From: CAZJQD01 sp964548165 [NCBI: uncultured bacterium]
Lineage (GTDB): Bacteria > UBA8481
Direction of reading: 5' to 3'
NCBI GenBank assembly: GCA_964548165.1
Contig: CAZJQD010000039.1
Location: forward strand, 1 to 31,503
Length of the DNA: 31,503 bases
Under the pieces are notes generated by a model. The model saw only the letters and a program-made list of their open reading frames with translations. It made no database searches and was not told the origin of the DNA. Shown here one piece after another: positions 1 through 7,115 of this stretch (position 1 is the first letter of the stretch; each line of letters starts with the position of its first letter). Made by a program: the position numbers and the translations under genes.

Positions 1-543
1 ACGCACATGGGCGGCGCCGGATCCGGCCGCGTGCGGCTCGAGTTCCGCATGCCGGCCCGCGGGCTCATCGGCATCCGGTCGCAGTTCCTCACGGAGACCC
101 GTGGCACCGGCATCATGCACACCATCTTCGACGGCTACGCCCCCCTGGCCGGGAAGGTCGGCGGACGCCTCGCCGGCGCCATGGTCTCGGACCGCACCTG
201 CGAAGCCACGCCGTACGCGATTGCCAACCTCGAACCGCGCGGGAGGCTCTTCATCGCGCCCACCGAACCTGCTTACATGGGGATGGTGGTCGGCGAGCAC
301 GCCAAGGACAACGACATCGACGTCTACATCGGGCGGCCGAAGAAGCTGACCAACATGCGGGCCTCCGGCAGCGACGACGCCGTCCAGTTGACGCCGGCCG
401 TGAGGCACACGCTCGAGAGCGCGATGGAGTGGATCCGCGATACGGAGCTCATCGAGGTCACGCCCAAGTCGATCCGCATCCGCAAGCGCTTCCTCGATCC
501 CAACCAGCGCAAGGGCGAGAGCCGCCTCGAAAAGGAAGAGTAG
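1..543 (+). CDS. typA: TypA/BipA ribosome-associated GTPase, C-terminal fragment
   Basis: This is the 3' part of a translational GTPase of the TypA/BipA family, which binds the ribosome and helps large-subunit assembly and stress adaptation. The reading frame is open from the first base, so the GTPase domain and start lie outside the window. About 180 of the usual 600 or so residues are present: the end of the EF-G-like domain V and the BipA-specific C-terminal domain. Family motifs seen are RMPARGLIGIRSQFLT, GTGIM followed by an F-x-GY segment, an ARATS/DRTCEATPYA-type stretch, and the tail motif KKLTNMRASGSDD followed by PKSIRIRKRFLD. The gene ends at a TAG with a 160-base gap before the next gene, so it is probably the last gene of its own unit. 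Identification is firm; nothing looks broken. Confidence 0.95.
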   Translation, partial: THMGGAGSGRVRLEFRMPARGLIGIRSQFLTETRGTGIMHTIFDGYAPLAGKVGGRLAGAMVSDRTCEATPYAIANLEPRGRLFIAPTEPAYMGMVVGEHAKDNDIDVYIGRPKKLTNMRASGSDDAVQLTPAVRHTLESAMEWIRDTELIEVTPKSIRIRKRFLDPNQRKGESRLEKEE

Positions 544-603
544 CCCGGCAAGGGCCGCTTTCCCCGGATCAAGGACGCAGACGCGGCACCCAGCGCGCCT
601 GGA

Positions 604-639
604 GTGATTGCAAAAGGCACACGCTCGTGAGACAATCAC
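604..639 (+). promoter_or_regulatory. Candidate promoter with inverted repeat for the molybdenum hydroxylase operon
   Basis: TTGCAA (608-613) and GACAAT (631-636) are separated by 17 bases and each matches four of six sigma-70 consensus positions. A perfect 7-base inverted repeat, GTGATTG (604-610) and CAATCAC (633-639), overlaps both hexamers, which is where a repressor would act. The first gene starts 66 bases downstream of the predicted transcription start. The regulator is unknown; this is a prediction from sequence only. Confidence 0.5.
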
Positions 640-705
640 GCACTCTGCGCCTCGCGCCGCGATAGCGGTGACGAGGCGTGCTGCATCGCAGGAGGCTCAC
701 GCGCC

Positions 706-3027
706 ATGACCCCGGTTTCCACGACTGTTTCCGAATCCTCGGCCCGTCATCGCGTGGTGGGGGAGAGCCCCGTCCGTTCCGACGCGCGCGCCAAGGTCAT
801 CGGCGAGGCCAAGTACATCGACGATCTCTCACCCGCCTCCCTCTGCTACCTCCACGTCGTCCGTTCTCCCCACGCTCACGCCCGCATCGACGGCGTGGAG
901 GCGGGCGCGGCCCTGGCCCTGCCTGGCGTCGTCGCCGTCCTGACCTATCGGGACATCCCCGGGAAGAACAAGGTCCCGATCGTCTTTGACGACCAGCCAC
1001 TGCTCGCTGAAGGCGAGGCCCGCTACGTGGGAGAACCCATCGCTCTCGTCGTGGCCGAGGATGCGCGAACGGCGTCTCGAGCCGCGGAGGCGGTGGTCGT
1101 CCGCTATACCGCTCTCCCGGCCATCACCGATCCCCTCGTGGCACTCGAAGAGAACGCTCCCAAGGTCAATCCCGTCCTCGGCAATATCGTCGCCCGGCAC
1201 CGCGTCCGAAAGGGCGACGTCGAGAAGGCCCTCGCCGAGGCCGAGATCGTGGTGCGCGGCGAGTTCCGCACCGGCTACCAGGAACACGCCTACATCGAGA
1301 CTCAGGGCATGATCGCGGTGCCCGACGATGACGGCGGCATCGTGGTCCAGGGCTCGATGCAGTGCCCGTTCTACATCCAGAAGGGGCTCCAGTACGTCCT
1401 CGGTCTCCCGATGGCCAAGCTCCGGGTCATCCAGACGGTCACCGGCGGCGCGTTCGGAGGGAAAGAGGACGCCCCGTCGATGCCGGCCTGTCACGCGGCC
1501 CTGGCGGCCTGGGTGACCCGCCGGCCGGTCAAGCACATCATGACGCGGGAAGAGGACATCACCTGCATGACCAAGCGCCATCCGGGCATCATCCGGATCG
1601 CGTACGGCGCCCGCCGGGACGGCACCATCGTCGCCTGCGACGTGGAATACATCCTCAACTCCGGCGTCTGGTCGACGCTCTCGCCCGTCGTGCTCTGGCG
1701 CGGGACCATCCACGCCCCGGGGCCCTACCAGATCGAGAACGTGCGCGTCGACGCCAAGGCCGTCGCGACCCACACCGTTCCCAACGGCGCCTTCCGCGGC
1801 TTCGGCCAGCCCCAGGTTGCCTTTGCCAACGAGTCCCTGATCGATGAGCTTGCGCAGAAGCTCGGCATGGACCCCATCGAGCTCCGGATGCGTAACGCCT
1901 TGGAGACCGGGTCCGAGACGCCGACCAAGCACAAGCTGACCGAGTCCGTGGGCCTCAAGAAGGTCATCACGCAGGTGCGCGACGAGGCCCACTGGGTCGA
2001 GAATCGCGCGCGGCACGAGCGTCGTCTCCCGGACGGCCGCGCCTACGGCATCGGGGCCTCCGCCTGCTTCTACGGCACCGGGCTCGGGGCCGCCGGCAAG
2101 CGCCTGGACCGCGCCGGCGCCTTCCTCCAGGTCGATGCCGACGGCTCCGTCCAGATCGCCGTCGGCACCACGGAGATGGGGCAGGGGCACAACATGGCGC
2201 TCGCCCAGATCACGGCCGAGGAACTGGGCACGACGGCCGAGAACATCACGATGCTTCCGATCGACACCTCCCGCGTTCCCGACTCGGGCCCCACCGTCGC
2301 CTCGCGCGCCACGCTCATGTCCGGCGGCGCCCTTCGCGACGCCGCCCGCAAGGTGCGGACCCTCTTGCACGAAGTCGTGGCGAGGCGGCACGGCGTGGAG
2401 CCGGAGTCCCTGACCTTCGAGCCCGGCACCATTCACGTCACGCCGGACAAGGCCGTGCGGTTCGCGGACGCGGTCTCCTGGGCCATCGACGAGCGCGTTC
2501 ATCTCGCGGCCCAGGGCTGGTTCGCGGCCCCCAACTCCGAGTGGGACCCCGAGACCGGGCTCGGGGAGGCGTATTACATCTACACCTACACCTGCAACAT
2601 CGCCGAGGTCGCCGTCGATGAAGAGACGGGCGAGGTGCAGGTCCTCCGGATCGTCTCCGGTCATGACATCGGCAAGGCCATCAACCGCCGCGAGGCGGAG
2701 GGCCAGATCCAGGGCGGCGCCGTCCAGGGTCTCGGCTACGCGCTCTACGAGGACCTCGTCGAGAAGGACGGCAAGATCCTGCGGCCCAACTTCTCGGGGT
2801 ACATCATCCCCGCGACGGGCGATATCCCGCCCATCACTCCCGTCATCGTCGAGGAGCCGTACTCCGAGGGGCCGTTCGGCGCCAAGGGCCTCGGCGAGCC
2901 CCCGCTCATCGCCATCGCGCCCGCGATCGCCAACGCGATCTCGGACGCCGTCAGCGTGCGGGCCACCCAGCTCCCCATGATCCCCGAGCGTATCCTGGCG
3001 CTCATCCAGGCGAGGACAAACCGATGA
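706..3027 (+). CDS. Xanthine dehydrogenase-family molybdopterin-binding (large) subunit
   Basis: Catalytic subunit of a molybdenum hydroxylase of the xanthine oxidase family, which hydroxylates a carbon next to a heteroatom using water and passes electrons to the 2Fe-2S and FAD subunits encoded next. At 773 residues it has the usual length. The N-terminal a/b hammerhead domain (about 15-140) is followed by the Mo-binding domain. Key motifs are GGAFGGKED near 247, AFRGFGQPQ near 362, the Mo-site MGQGHN segment, and GLGEPP with the catalytic Glu at residue 731. The Glu of FGGKE and the Arg of FRGFG correspond to the two purine-binding residues of bovine xanthine oxidase, which fits a xanthine- or purine-like substrate but does not prove it; related aldehyde or aromatic hydroxylases share much of this. 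The start is fixed by AGGAGG at 690-695, ten bases before the ATG. The stop overlaps the next start by four bases. Confidence 0.93.
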   Translation: MTPVSTTVSESSARHRVVGESPVRSDARAKVIGEAKYIDDLSPASLCYLHVVRSPHAHARIDGVEAGAALALPGVVAVLTYRDIPGKNKVPIVFDDQPLLAEGEARYVGEPIALVVAEDARTASRAAEAVVVRYTALPAITDPLVALEENAPKVNPVLGNIVARHRVRKGDVEKALAEAEIVVRGEFRTGYQEHAYIETQGMIAVPDDDGGIVVQGSMQCPFYIQKGLQYVLGLPMAKLRVIQTVTGGAFGGKEDAPSMPACHAALAAWVTRRPVKHIMTREEDITCMTKRHPGIIRIAYGARRDGTIVACDVEYILNSGVWSTLSPVVLWRGTIHAPGPYQIENVRVDAKAVATHTVPNGAFRGFGQPQVAFANESLIDELAQKLGMDPIELRMRNALETGSETPTKHKLTESVGLKKVITQVRDEAHWVENRARHERRLPDGRAYGIGASACFYGTGLGAAGKRLDRAGAFLQVDADGSVQIAVGTTEMGQGHNMALAQITAEELGTTAENITMLPIDTSRVPDSGPTVASRATLMSGGALRDAARKVRTLLHEVVARRHGVEPESLTFEPGTIHVTPDKAVRFADAVSWAIDERVHLAAQGWFAAPNSEWDPETGLGEAYYIYTYTCNIAEVAVDEETGEVQVLRIVSGHDIGKAINRREAEGQIQGGAVQGLGYALYEDLVEKDGKILRPNFSGYIIPATGDIPPITPVIVEEPYSEGPFGAKGLGEPPLIAIAPAIANAISDAVSVRATQLPMIPERILALIQARTNR

Positions 3028-3560
3028 AAACCCAGACGCTCTCCCTGAACCTCAACGGATCGGCCAGGACCATCCTCGTCGACCCCGCGGACACGCTCCT
3101 CGACGCCCTGCGGGAGACCGCGCGGCTCTCTGGCAGCAAGGAAGGCTGCGGCAAGGGCGAATGCGGCGCCTGCACCGTTCTCCTTGACGGTCAGCCGGTC
3201 AACTCCTGCCTCGTGATGGCCGTCCAGGCGGAGGGACGATCGGTGACGACCATCGAGGGGCTGGCGGCCGAGCCCCGGGGCCGTGTCCTGACCCAGGCCA
3301 TGCTGGAGTGCGGCGGCGCTCAATGCGGCATCTGCACGCCGGGCTTCCTCATGAGCGCGGCCGCGCTTCTTACCGAGGATCCCGATCCTTCCGACGCCGC
3401 GATCCGCACGGCCCTCGAGGGCAACCTCTGCCGGTGCACCGGGTACCACAAGATCTTCGAATCCGTCCGCTTGGCCGCCCAGCGCCTCTCCGAGGGAGCA
3501 AGCGGGCAGGGACCGGCCACCGTCGCCGCATCCGCAAGCGGTTCCCGGGAGGTGCGCTGA
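3024..3560 (+). CDS. Molybdenum hydroxylase 2Fe-2S subunit
   Basis: Small iron-sulfur subunit that carries electrons from the Mo site to FAD. Its 178 residues contain both expected clusters: a plant-ferredoxin type site with Cys42, Cys47, Cys50 and Cys62 (CGKGECGAC, then a distal Cys), and the alpha-helical site C101-x2-C104 ... C136-x-C138 (CGIC and CRC). It starts in a four-base ATGA overlap with the large-subunit gene, with GAGGA at 3012-3016 as ribosome binding site, and its stop shares one base with the FAD-subunit start. The last 25 residues are a Gly/Ala/Ser-rich tail beyond the family core. The gene order Mo subunit, Fe-S, FAD is common in bacterial three-subunit enzymes. Confidence 0.95.
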   Translation: MKTQTLSLNLNGSARTILVDPADTLLDALRETARLSGSKEGCGKGECGACTVLLDGQPVNSCLVMAVQAEGRSVTTIEGLAAEPRGRVLTQAMLECGGAQCGICTPGFLMSAAALLTEDPDPSDAAIRTALEGNLCRCTGYHKIFESVRLAAQRLSEGASGQGPATVAASASGSREVR

Positions 3561-4423
3561 TGTTCCAGGTTCATATCCCTGCCGTCCGCGCCACGACCTT
3601 CAAGGACGCCTTCGCGCTCGTCGAGAACGGCGGGCGCTGGCTCAACGGAGGCACCGACATCCTGGTGCTCGCCAAGGAGAACGCCCTCTCGGCCGAACGC
3701 CTGGTCGACATCTCCTCCATCCCCGAACTTCGCCAGGTCACGGTCCAGCCGAAGAAGGTCATTATCGGAGCGGCCGTGTCGATCGGGGAGATGATGAGAC
3801 ACCCGGTCATCCGGGCAGAGTTTCCGGCGCTGGTGATGGCCGGAAGCTGGTTTGCGTCGCCGCAGATTCGTAACCGCGCCACGATGGCCGGCAACGTCGC
3901 GAACGCATCTCCCGCCGGCGACACCCTCCCGGCCCTCTACGCCTATGACGCCCAGCTCACGCTTCGCAAGAAGACGGGGAGGAGAACTGTTGGGATCGCG
4001 GAGTTTATCCTGGGCGTGAGAAAGACGATCCTCGAGCCGGGAGAGTTGATCACGGAGATCGTCCTGCCGCGGATCGCGGGCCGCCACCTCGGCTCCTTCA
4101 TCAAGATCGGCCAGCGCCAATCCCTGGCTATCTCCAAGACCATGATCGCCGTGGCGGCAACGCTTCACGGGGGAGGCGCGGTGAAGCGCATCGGCATTGC
4201 CATCGGCGCCGTGGCCCCGACCATCCTCCGGATCGAGGCCGCGGAGAGCCTAATCACGGGCAAGAAGATCACTGCCGCGCTCGCGGGTGAAGCTCGAAAG
4301 CAGGCCCTGGAGGCCGTTCGTCCCATCGACGACATCCGTTCGACGGCCGAGTACCGGCGGCACGTCTCCGGCGTCATCACGGAGCGGGCTCTCCTCAACC
4401 TCAAGTCCCTCGTCGAGGAATAG
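3560..4423 (+). CDS. Molybdenum hydroxylase FAD-binding (medium) subunit
   Basis: FAD subunit (287 residues) that takes electrons from the 2Fe-2S subunit and hands them to the final acceptor. FAD-contact motifs are visible: LNGGTDILVL near 28-37 and RNRATMAGNVANASPAGD around 104-121, followed by the CO dehydrogenase flavoprotein C-terminal domain. The open frame extends upstream into the Fe-S gene, but the ATG at 3560 is chosen because it is preceded by GGGAGGTG with normal spacing, gives the standard N-terminus and overlaps the previous stop by one base (TGATG). The three subunits are therefore translationally coupled. No xdhC-type maturation gene follows directly. Confidence 0.93.
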   Translation: MFQVHIPAVRATTFKDAFALVENGGRWLNGGTDILVLAKENALSAERLVDISSIPELRQVTVQPKKVIIGAAVSIGEMMRHPVIRAEFPALVMAGSWFASPQIRNRATMAGNVANASPAGDTLPALYAYDAQLTLRKKTGRRTVGIAEFILGVRKTILEPGELITEIVLPRIAGRHLGSFIKIGQRQSLAISKTMIAVAATLHGGGAVKRIGIAIGAVAPTILRIEAAESLITGKKITAALAGEARKQALEAVRPIDDIRSTAEYRRHVSGVITERALLNLKSLVEE

Positions 4424-4453
4424 TTCGGGGGAGAAGGCTCTCTCTGCGCCCCC

Positions 4454-4481
4454 TTGCACGCGAAAGCTTTGGGGATAGACT
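4454..4481 (+). promoter_or_regulatory. Candidate promoter for the TPR protein gene
   Basis: TTGCAC (4454-4459), 16 bases, then TAGACT (4476-4481). The -10 is identical to that proposed for ilvC. The predicted start of transcription is about ten bases before the TPR ATG. The -35 match is weak. Confidence 0.35.
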
Positions 4482-4497
4482 GAAACGACAGGAAACG

Positions 4498-5265
4498 ATG
4501 TCCGTTCGCGGTGTCACAGATCCGGTTCTCAGGCAACTCCTCGCCGACATCGAGAAGAATCCACGCGATGTGTCCCTCCACCGCAAGCATGGGCTCCTGC
4601 GTTGGCGTAACGGGGAATTGATCGAGGCCGTCATCGAGTTCCGCAAGATTCTCGTGATCCAGCCGGTGAATCGCGAAGCACCCTTTGCGCTCGCGGCCCT
4701 GCATCACCAGCGCAAGATGCACGCCAAGGCCTACGAGATCCTCTTCGGGATCGCCTGCCCCGACAACTCGCGCGCCGTGGACAAGCGCAACCACAGTCTC
4801 CCGGTCCTCAACCTGAACGCCCTCGTCTTCAGTTGCTCGAGCTTTCCCGCGCCCTACGACAAGGTGGAATGGCGGGACCTCTTCGAGGAGCTGGAGCAGA
4901 AGGTCAAGATGCAGACCTCGTTCATCGAGCAGCGCATCCGCGAGGGCGTGCTCTGCATCGAGCATCGATGCTACGACAAGGCCATCCGCATCTTCACCTT
5001 CCTGGCCGCGTTCGATCGGCGCAATCCCCTGATCCGCCTCCACCGCGCCGCCGCGCTCTCGGCGCGCCGCCGCGACGCGGAGGCGGAGATGGAGTTCAAC
5101 GAGGCCATCATGCTCCAGCCCACCAACCCCGCGGCCTACAAGGGGCTCGGCCAGGTCCGAGCGCGGCGCGGCGACGACACGAAGGCACGACAGGCCTTCG
5201 AGCAGGTGCTCAAGCTCGATCCCGAGGACGGCGAGGCCCGGCGCTGGCTCGAACGGATCGGATGA
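4498..5265 (+). CDS. Tetratricopeptide-repeat protein of unknown function
   Basis: A 255-residue soluble protein without signal peptide or membrane segment. It looks helical throughout, with TPR-like repeats in two blocks: about residues 7-90 (LHRKHGLLRWRNGE, then an ALAALHHQRK segment) and about 145-250 (repeats ending in DPEDGEARRWLERIG). The last two repeats carry the typical A-x3-F/Y-x2-A-I/L...P pattern (FNEAIMLQPTNPAAYKGLG and FEQVLKLDP). The middle (about 95-140) is less regular. AGGAA just before the ATG supports the start. It lies 74 bases after the FAD subunit and may have its own promoter, so a link to the hydroxylase is only positional. I do not recognise a specific family; TPR proteins usually act as scaffolds. 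Confidence 0.8.
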   Translation: MSVRGVTDPVLRQLLADIEKNPRDVSLHRKHGLLRWRNGELIEAVIEFRKILVIQPVNREAPFALAALHHQRKMHAKAYEILFGIACPDNSRAVDKRNHSLPVLNLNALVFSCSSFPAPYDKVEWRDLFEELEQKVKMQTSFIEQRIREGVLCIEHRCYDKAIRIFTFLAAFDRRNPLIRLHRAAALSARRRDAEAEMEFNEAIMLQPTNPAAYKGLGQVRARRGDDTKARQAFEQVLKLDPEDGEARRWLERIG

Positions 5266-5282
5266 CAAGTCACCACGCCCGT

Positions 5283-5389
5283 CCCGGCAAAGCCGGGTCG
5301 CGACGATCGGCGCTCGCGGAGGCGAGCAAGCCGTGCGCCGATGGGGGCGCGCAGACAGCTCCCCCCCCGCCGAACTCCCTCCGGGAGTT
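5283..5389 (+). repeat. Two hairpins in the gap between the TPR and MocA-like genes
   Basis: CCCGGC-AAA-GCCGGG (5283-5297) has a 6-base stem with a three-base loop; AACTCCC-TCC-GGGAGTT (5373-5389) has a 7-base stem that can be lengthened by GCC/GGC past a one-base bulge. Neither is followed by a T-run, so they are not clear intrinsic terminators. They may slow transcription or protect mRNA ends between the two genes. Confidence 0.45.
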
Positions 5390-5431
5390 GGCGAGGTCGG
5401 CGGTCTCCCCCCATCGCCTGTTTGAGGCACT

Positions 5432-6034
5432 ATGACCGCGGGCGCGCGCGTTCGCGGCATCGTCCTGGCCGCCGGACGATCGGAGAGGATGGGCGGGCGC
5501 CCGAAGGCGCTTTTGACCCTGAAAGACCGCGAGGGACGCGAGGAGACCTTCGTGGCCAGGGCGCTACGCATCCTGGCGGAGGGTGGAGTCGCCGACGCCG
5601 TCGTCGTCGTGAACCCGGAGACGGAGGCGGCCATACGGGTCGCGTGCCCGCCAGGAACAGTGCTGGCCTGCAATCCTCGCCCCGAGGATGGCATGGTCTC
5701 ATCGATTCGCGCGGCGCTATCTGTCGGCGCCGAGATCGAGAAGGTCCTTGTCACGCTCGTGGACATCCCCGAGATATCGGTCGACGTCGTCCGTATCCTC
5801 CGGGATCATGAATCGGCGCCAGGATGCTGGATGACGATCCCGGTCTTTTCCGACGGGCGCGGGCACCCGCTGATCCTTCACCGCGCCGTCTTTTCCGAGC
5901 TCGCCACCGAGCTCCCGCGGGGCCTCAAGACGCTCATGGAGCGAGGTCCCGAACGCATCTGCGATCTCGCGGTACCCGGGCCTCAACCCTGGGACGTGGA
6001 TACGCCCGACGATTACCGGAGGTACACCCCATGA
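5432..6034 (+). CDS. MocA/MobA-like nucleotidyltransferase
   Basis: A 200-residue protein of the NTP-transferase fold closest in appearance to MocA, which transfers CMP from CTP to molybdopterin to make the cytosine-dinucleotide cofactor used by many bacterial molybdenum hydroxylases. Motifs: LAAGRSERMGG at 12-22 with Lys25 in RPKALL (nucleotide-binding loop), the LVDIPEIS segment where the metal-binding Asp is expected, GHPLILHR, and the C-terminal DVDTPDDY typical of the family. The gene lies downstream of a molybdenum hydroxylase, which supports the cofactor role. Other members of the fold (for example sugar-nucleotide enzymes) cannot be excluded from sequence alone. GAGG upstream of the ATG is the likely ribosome binding site. 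Its stop overlaps the next start by four bases. Confidence 0.82.
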   Translation: MTAGARVRGIVLAAGRSERMGGRPKALLTLKDREGREETFVARALRILAEGGVADAVVVVNPETEAAIRVACPPGTVLACNPRPEDGMVSSIRAALSVGAEIEKVLVTLVDIPEISVDVVRILRDHESAPGCWMTIPVFSDGRGHPLILHRAVFSELATELPRGLKTLMERGPERICDLAVPGPQPWDVDTPDDYRRYTP

Positions 6035-6924
6035 ATCCCAACAGCACCGCCTCACCCCTCGACGGCGTTCACGCCGCCGTCGTCACGCCGCTGGCCGCCG
6101 GCGGGGACAAGCTCGCGCCGGGAGCCGTGGGACCTCTCCTCGATCACCTCGCCAAGCGCGGATTACATGGTGTCCTCTGCCTGGGCTCCACGGGCGAATT
6201 CGCCTCCCTCGCGCACCGCGAGAAGCTGGAACTGATCGCCGAGGTCGCCGCCACGCGAGGGAATCTCAGGGTCATCGTCGGTTGTGGCGCCACCTCGCTC
6301 GTGGAGACGCGCGAGCTCGTGGATGCGGCGGCGAAGAAGAACGCCGATGCTGTCCTCGTTCCTCCTCCCTACTATTATCGCAATGCCTCGGCATCCGGGA
6401 TCGAGGCCTGGTTCGACGCGGTGCTCGATTTCACTCCTCTCCCGGTGCTCCTCTACCACATCCCCTCCCTGACCGGCTTCGCCCTCGACCGCAAGATGCT
6501 CGAGCGCCTCTCCGGTCGGCACGCGAACCTTCTGGGGATCAAGGACTCGGGGGGAAAGATGCAGGAAACCAACCGCTACCTGGCCTCCAAGCCCCATCGC
6601 GTCTTCGTCGGCTCGGACACGTGCGCTCTTGCCGGCCTCCAGGCAGGCGCTTCCGGACTGATCTCCGCCTGCGCCAATGTCGTTCCCTCCCTGATGCGAG
6701 AGCTCTATGACAGCTGGAAACGCGGGGAGAACGCGGAAAACCTCATGAATTCCCTGCTAGAAGTCAGAACTTTCCTGCGGCAATACCCACTTCAGGCGGC
6801 GCTAAAGCATTGGTTGACAGTAACCGGGGTTCAAGCCGGAGAAACAAGGGTTCCACTCCAAATTTTGACGGCATCAGACTCAGATGAGATCTCGAAATAC
6901 GTCAGAATCTCGAATTACAGGTAG
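6031..6924 (+). CDS. Dihydrodipicolinate synthase / N-acetylneuraminate lyase family aldolase
   Basis: A class I pyruvate-type aldolase of the DapA superfamily, 297 residues, normal length. The Schiff-base lysine is Lys171 in GIKDSGG, the proton-relay tyrosine is Tyr142 in LYHIPSLTG, and GSTGE at 52-56 binds the carboxylate of the pyruvyl moiety. Superfamily members include DapA, NanA, keto-deoxy sugar-acid aldolases and hydroxyproline-pathway enzymes; I cannot assign the substrate, and the position after a molybdenum hydroxylase rather than lysine genes argues for a catabolic role. The ATG at 6031 is preferred over upstream in-frame starts because GGAGG at 6018-6022 precedes it and it overlaps the previous stop (ATGA). 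The last 60 or so codons become progressively AT-rich, unlike the rest of the gene. Confidence 0.87.
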   Translation: MNPNSTASPLDGVHAAVVTPLAAGGDKLAPGAVGPLLDHLAKRGLHGVLCLGSTGEFASLAHREKLELIAEVAATRGNLRVIVGCGATSLVETRELVDAAAKKNADAVLVPPPYYYRNASASGIEAWFDAVLDFTPLPVLLYHIPSLTGFALDRKMLERLSGRHANLLGIKDSGGKMQETNRYLASKPHRVFVGSDTCALAGLQAGASGLISACANVVPSLMRELYDSWKRGENAENLMNSLLEVRTFLRQYPLQAALKHWLTVTGVQAGETRVPLQILTASDSDEISKYVRISNYR

Positions 6925-7068
6925 GCAGACCCATAAAGAATCACGCAAGATCAATGCATATTTGACATTTCATGCCTAAAATGCGCCTAAACAGCGATGG
7001 CAATCCCAAATAGTGTATGTTTTCAGTCCATTTCAATAGCATTTCCATAAAATGATCTAGAAAATGAA

Positions 7069-7096
7069 TTGACACTCCTCGTATTCCGCGTATCGT
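7069..7096 (+). promoter_or_regulatory. Candidate sigma-70 promoter of ilvBN
   Basis: Perfect -35 TTGACA (7069-7074), 16-base spacer, TATCGT (7091-7096, four of six matches). Transcription would start near 7103, giving a leader of about 13 bases that includes AAGGA at 7104-7108. It lies in an AT-rich gap (6925-7115) that otherwise shows no gene; there is no room for an attenuator if this is the only promoter. Confidence 0.6.
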
Positions 7097-7115
7097 CCAC
7101 GTCAAGGAATACAAA

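Noticed and set aside
829-2664. Long minus-strand open frame (611 codons) opposite the molybdenum hydroxylase gene
   Set aside because: It is the antisense shadow of a clearly conserved gene in GC-rich DNA; its translation is low-complexity and matches no family.
4165-5766. Minus-strand open frame of 533 codons across the TPR and MocA-like genes
   Set aside because: No domain can be recognised, and both plus-strand genes have family motifs and ribosome binding sites.
6997-7050. Short reading frame MAIPNSVCFQSISIAFP upstream of ilvB, considered as an attenuator leader peptide
   Set aside because: It has three Ile and one Val but no cluster of Ile/Val/Leu codons, no ribosome binding site, no following terminator hairpin, and it lies upstream of the best promoter.
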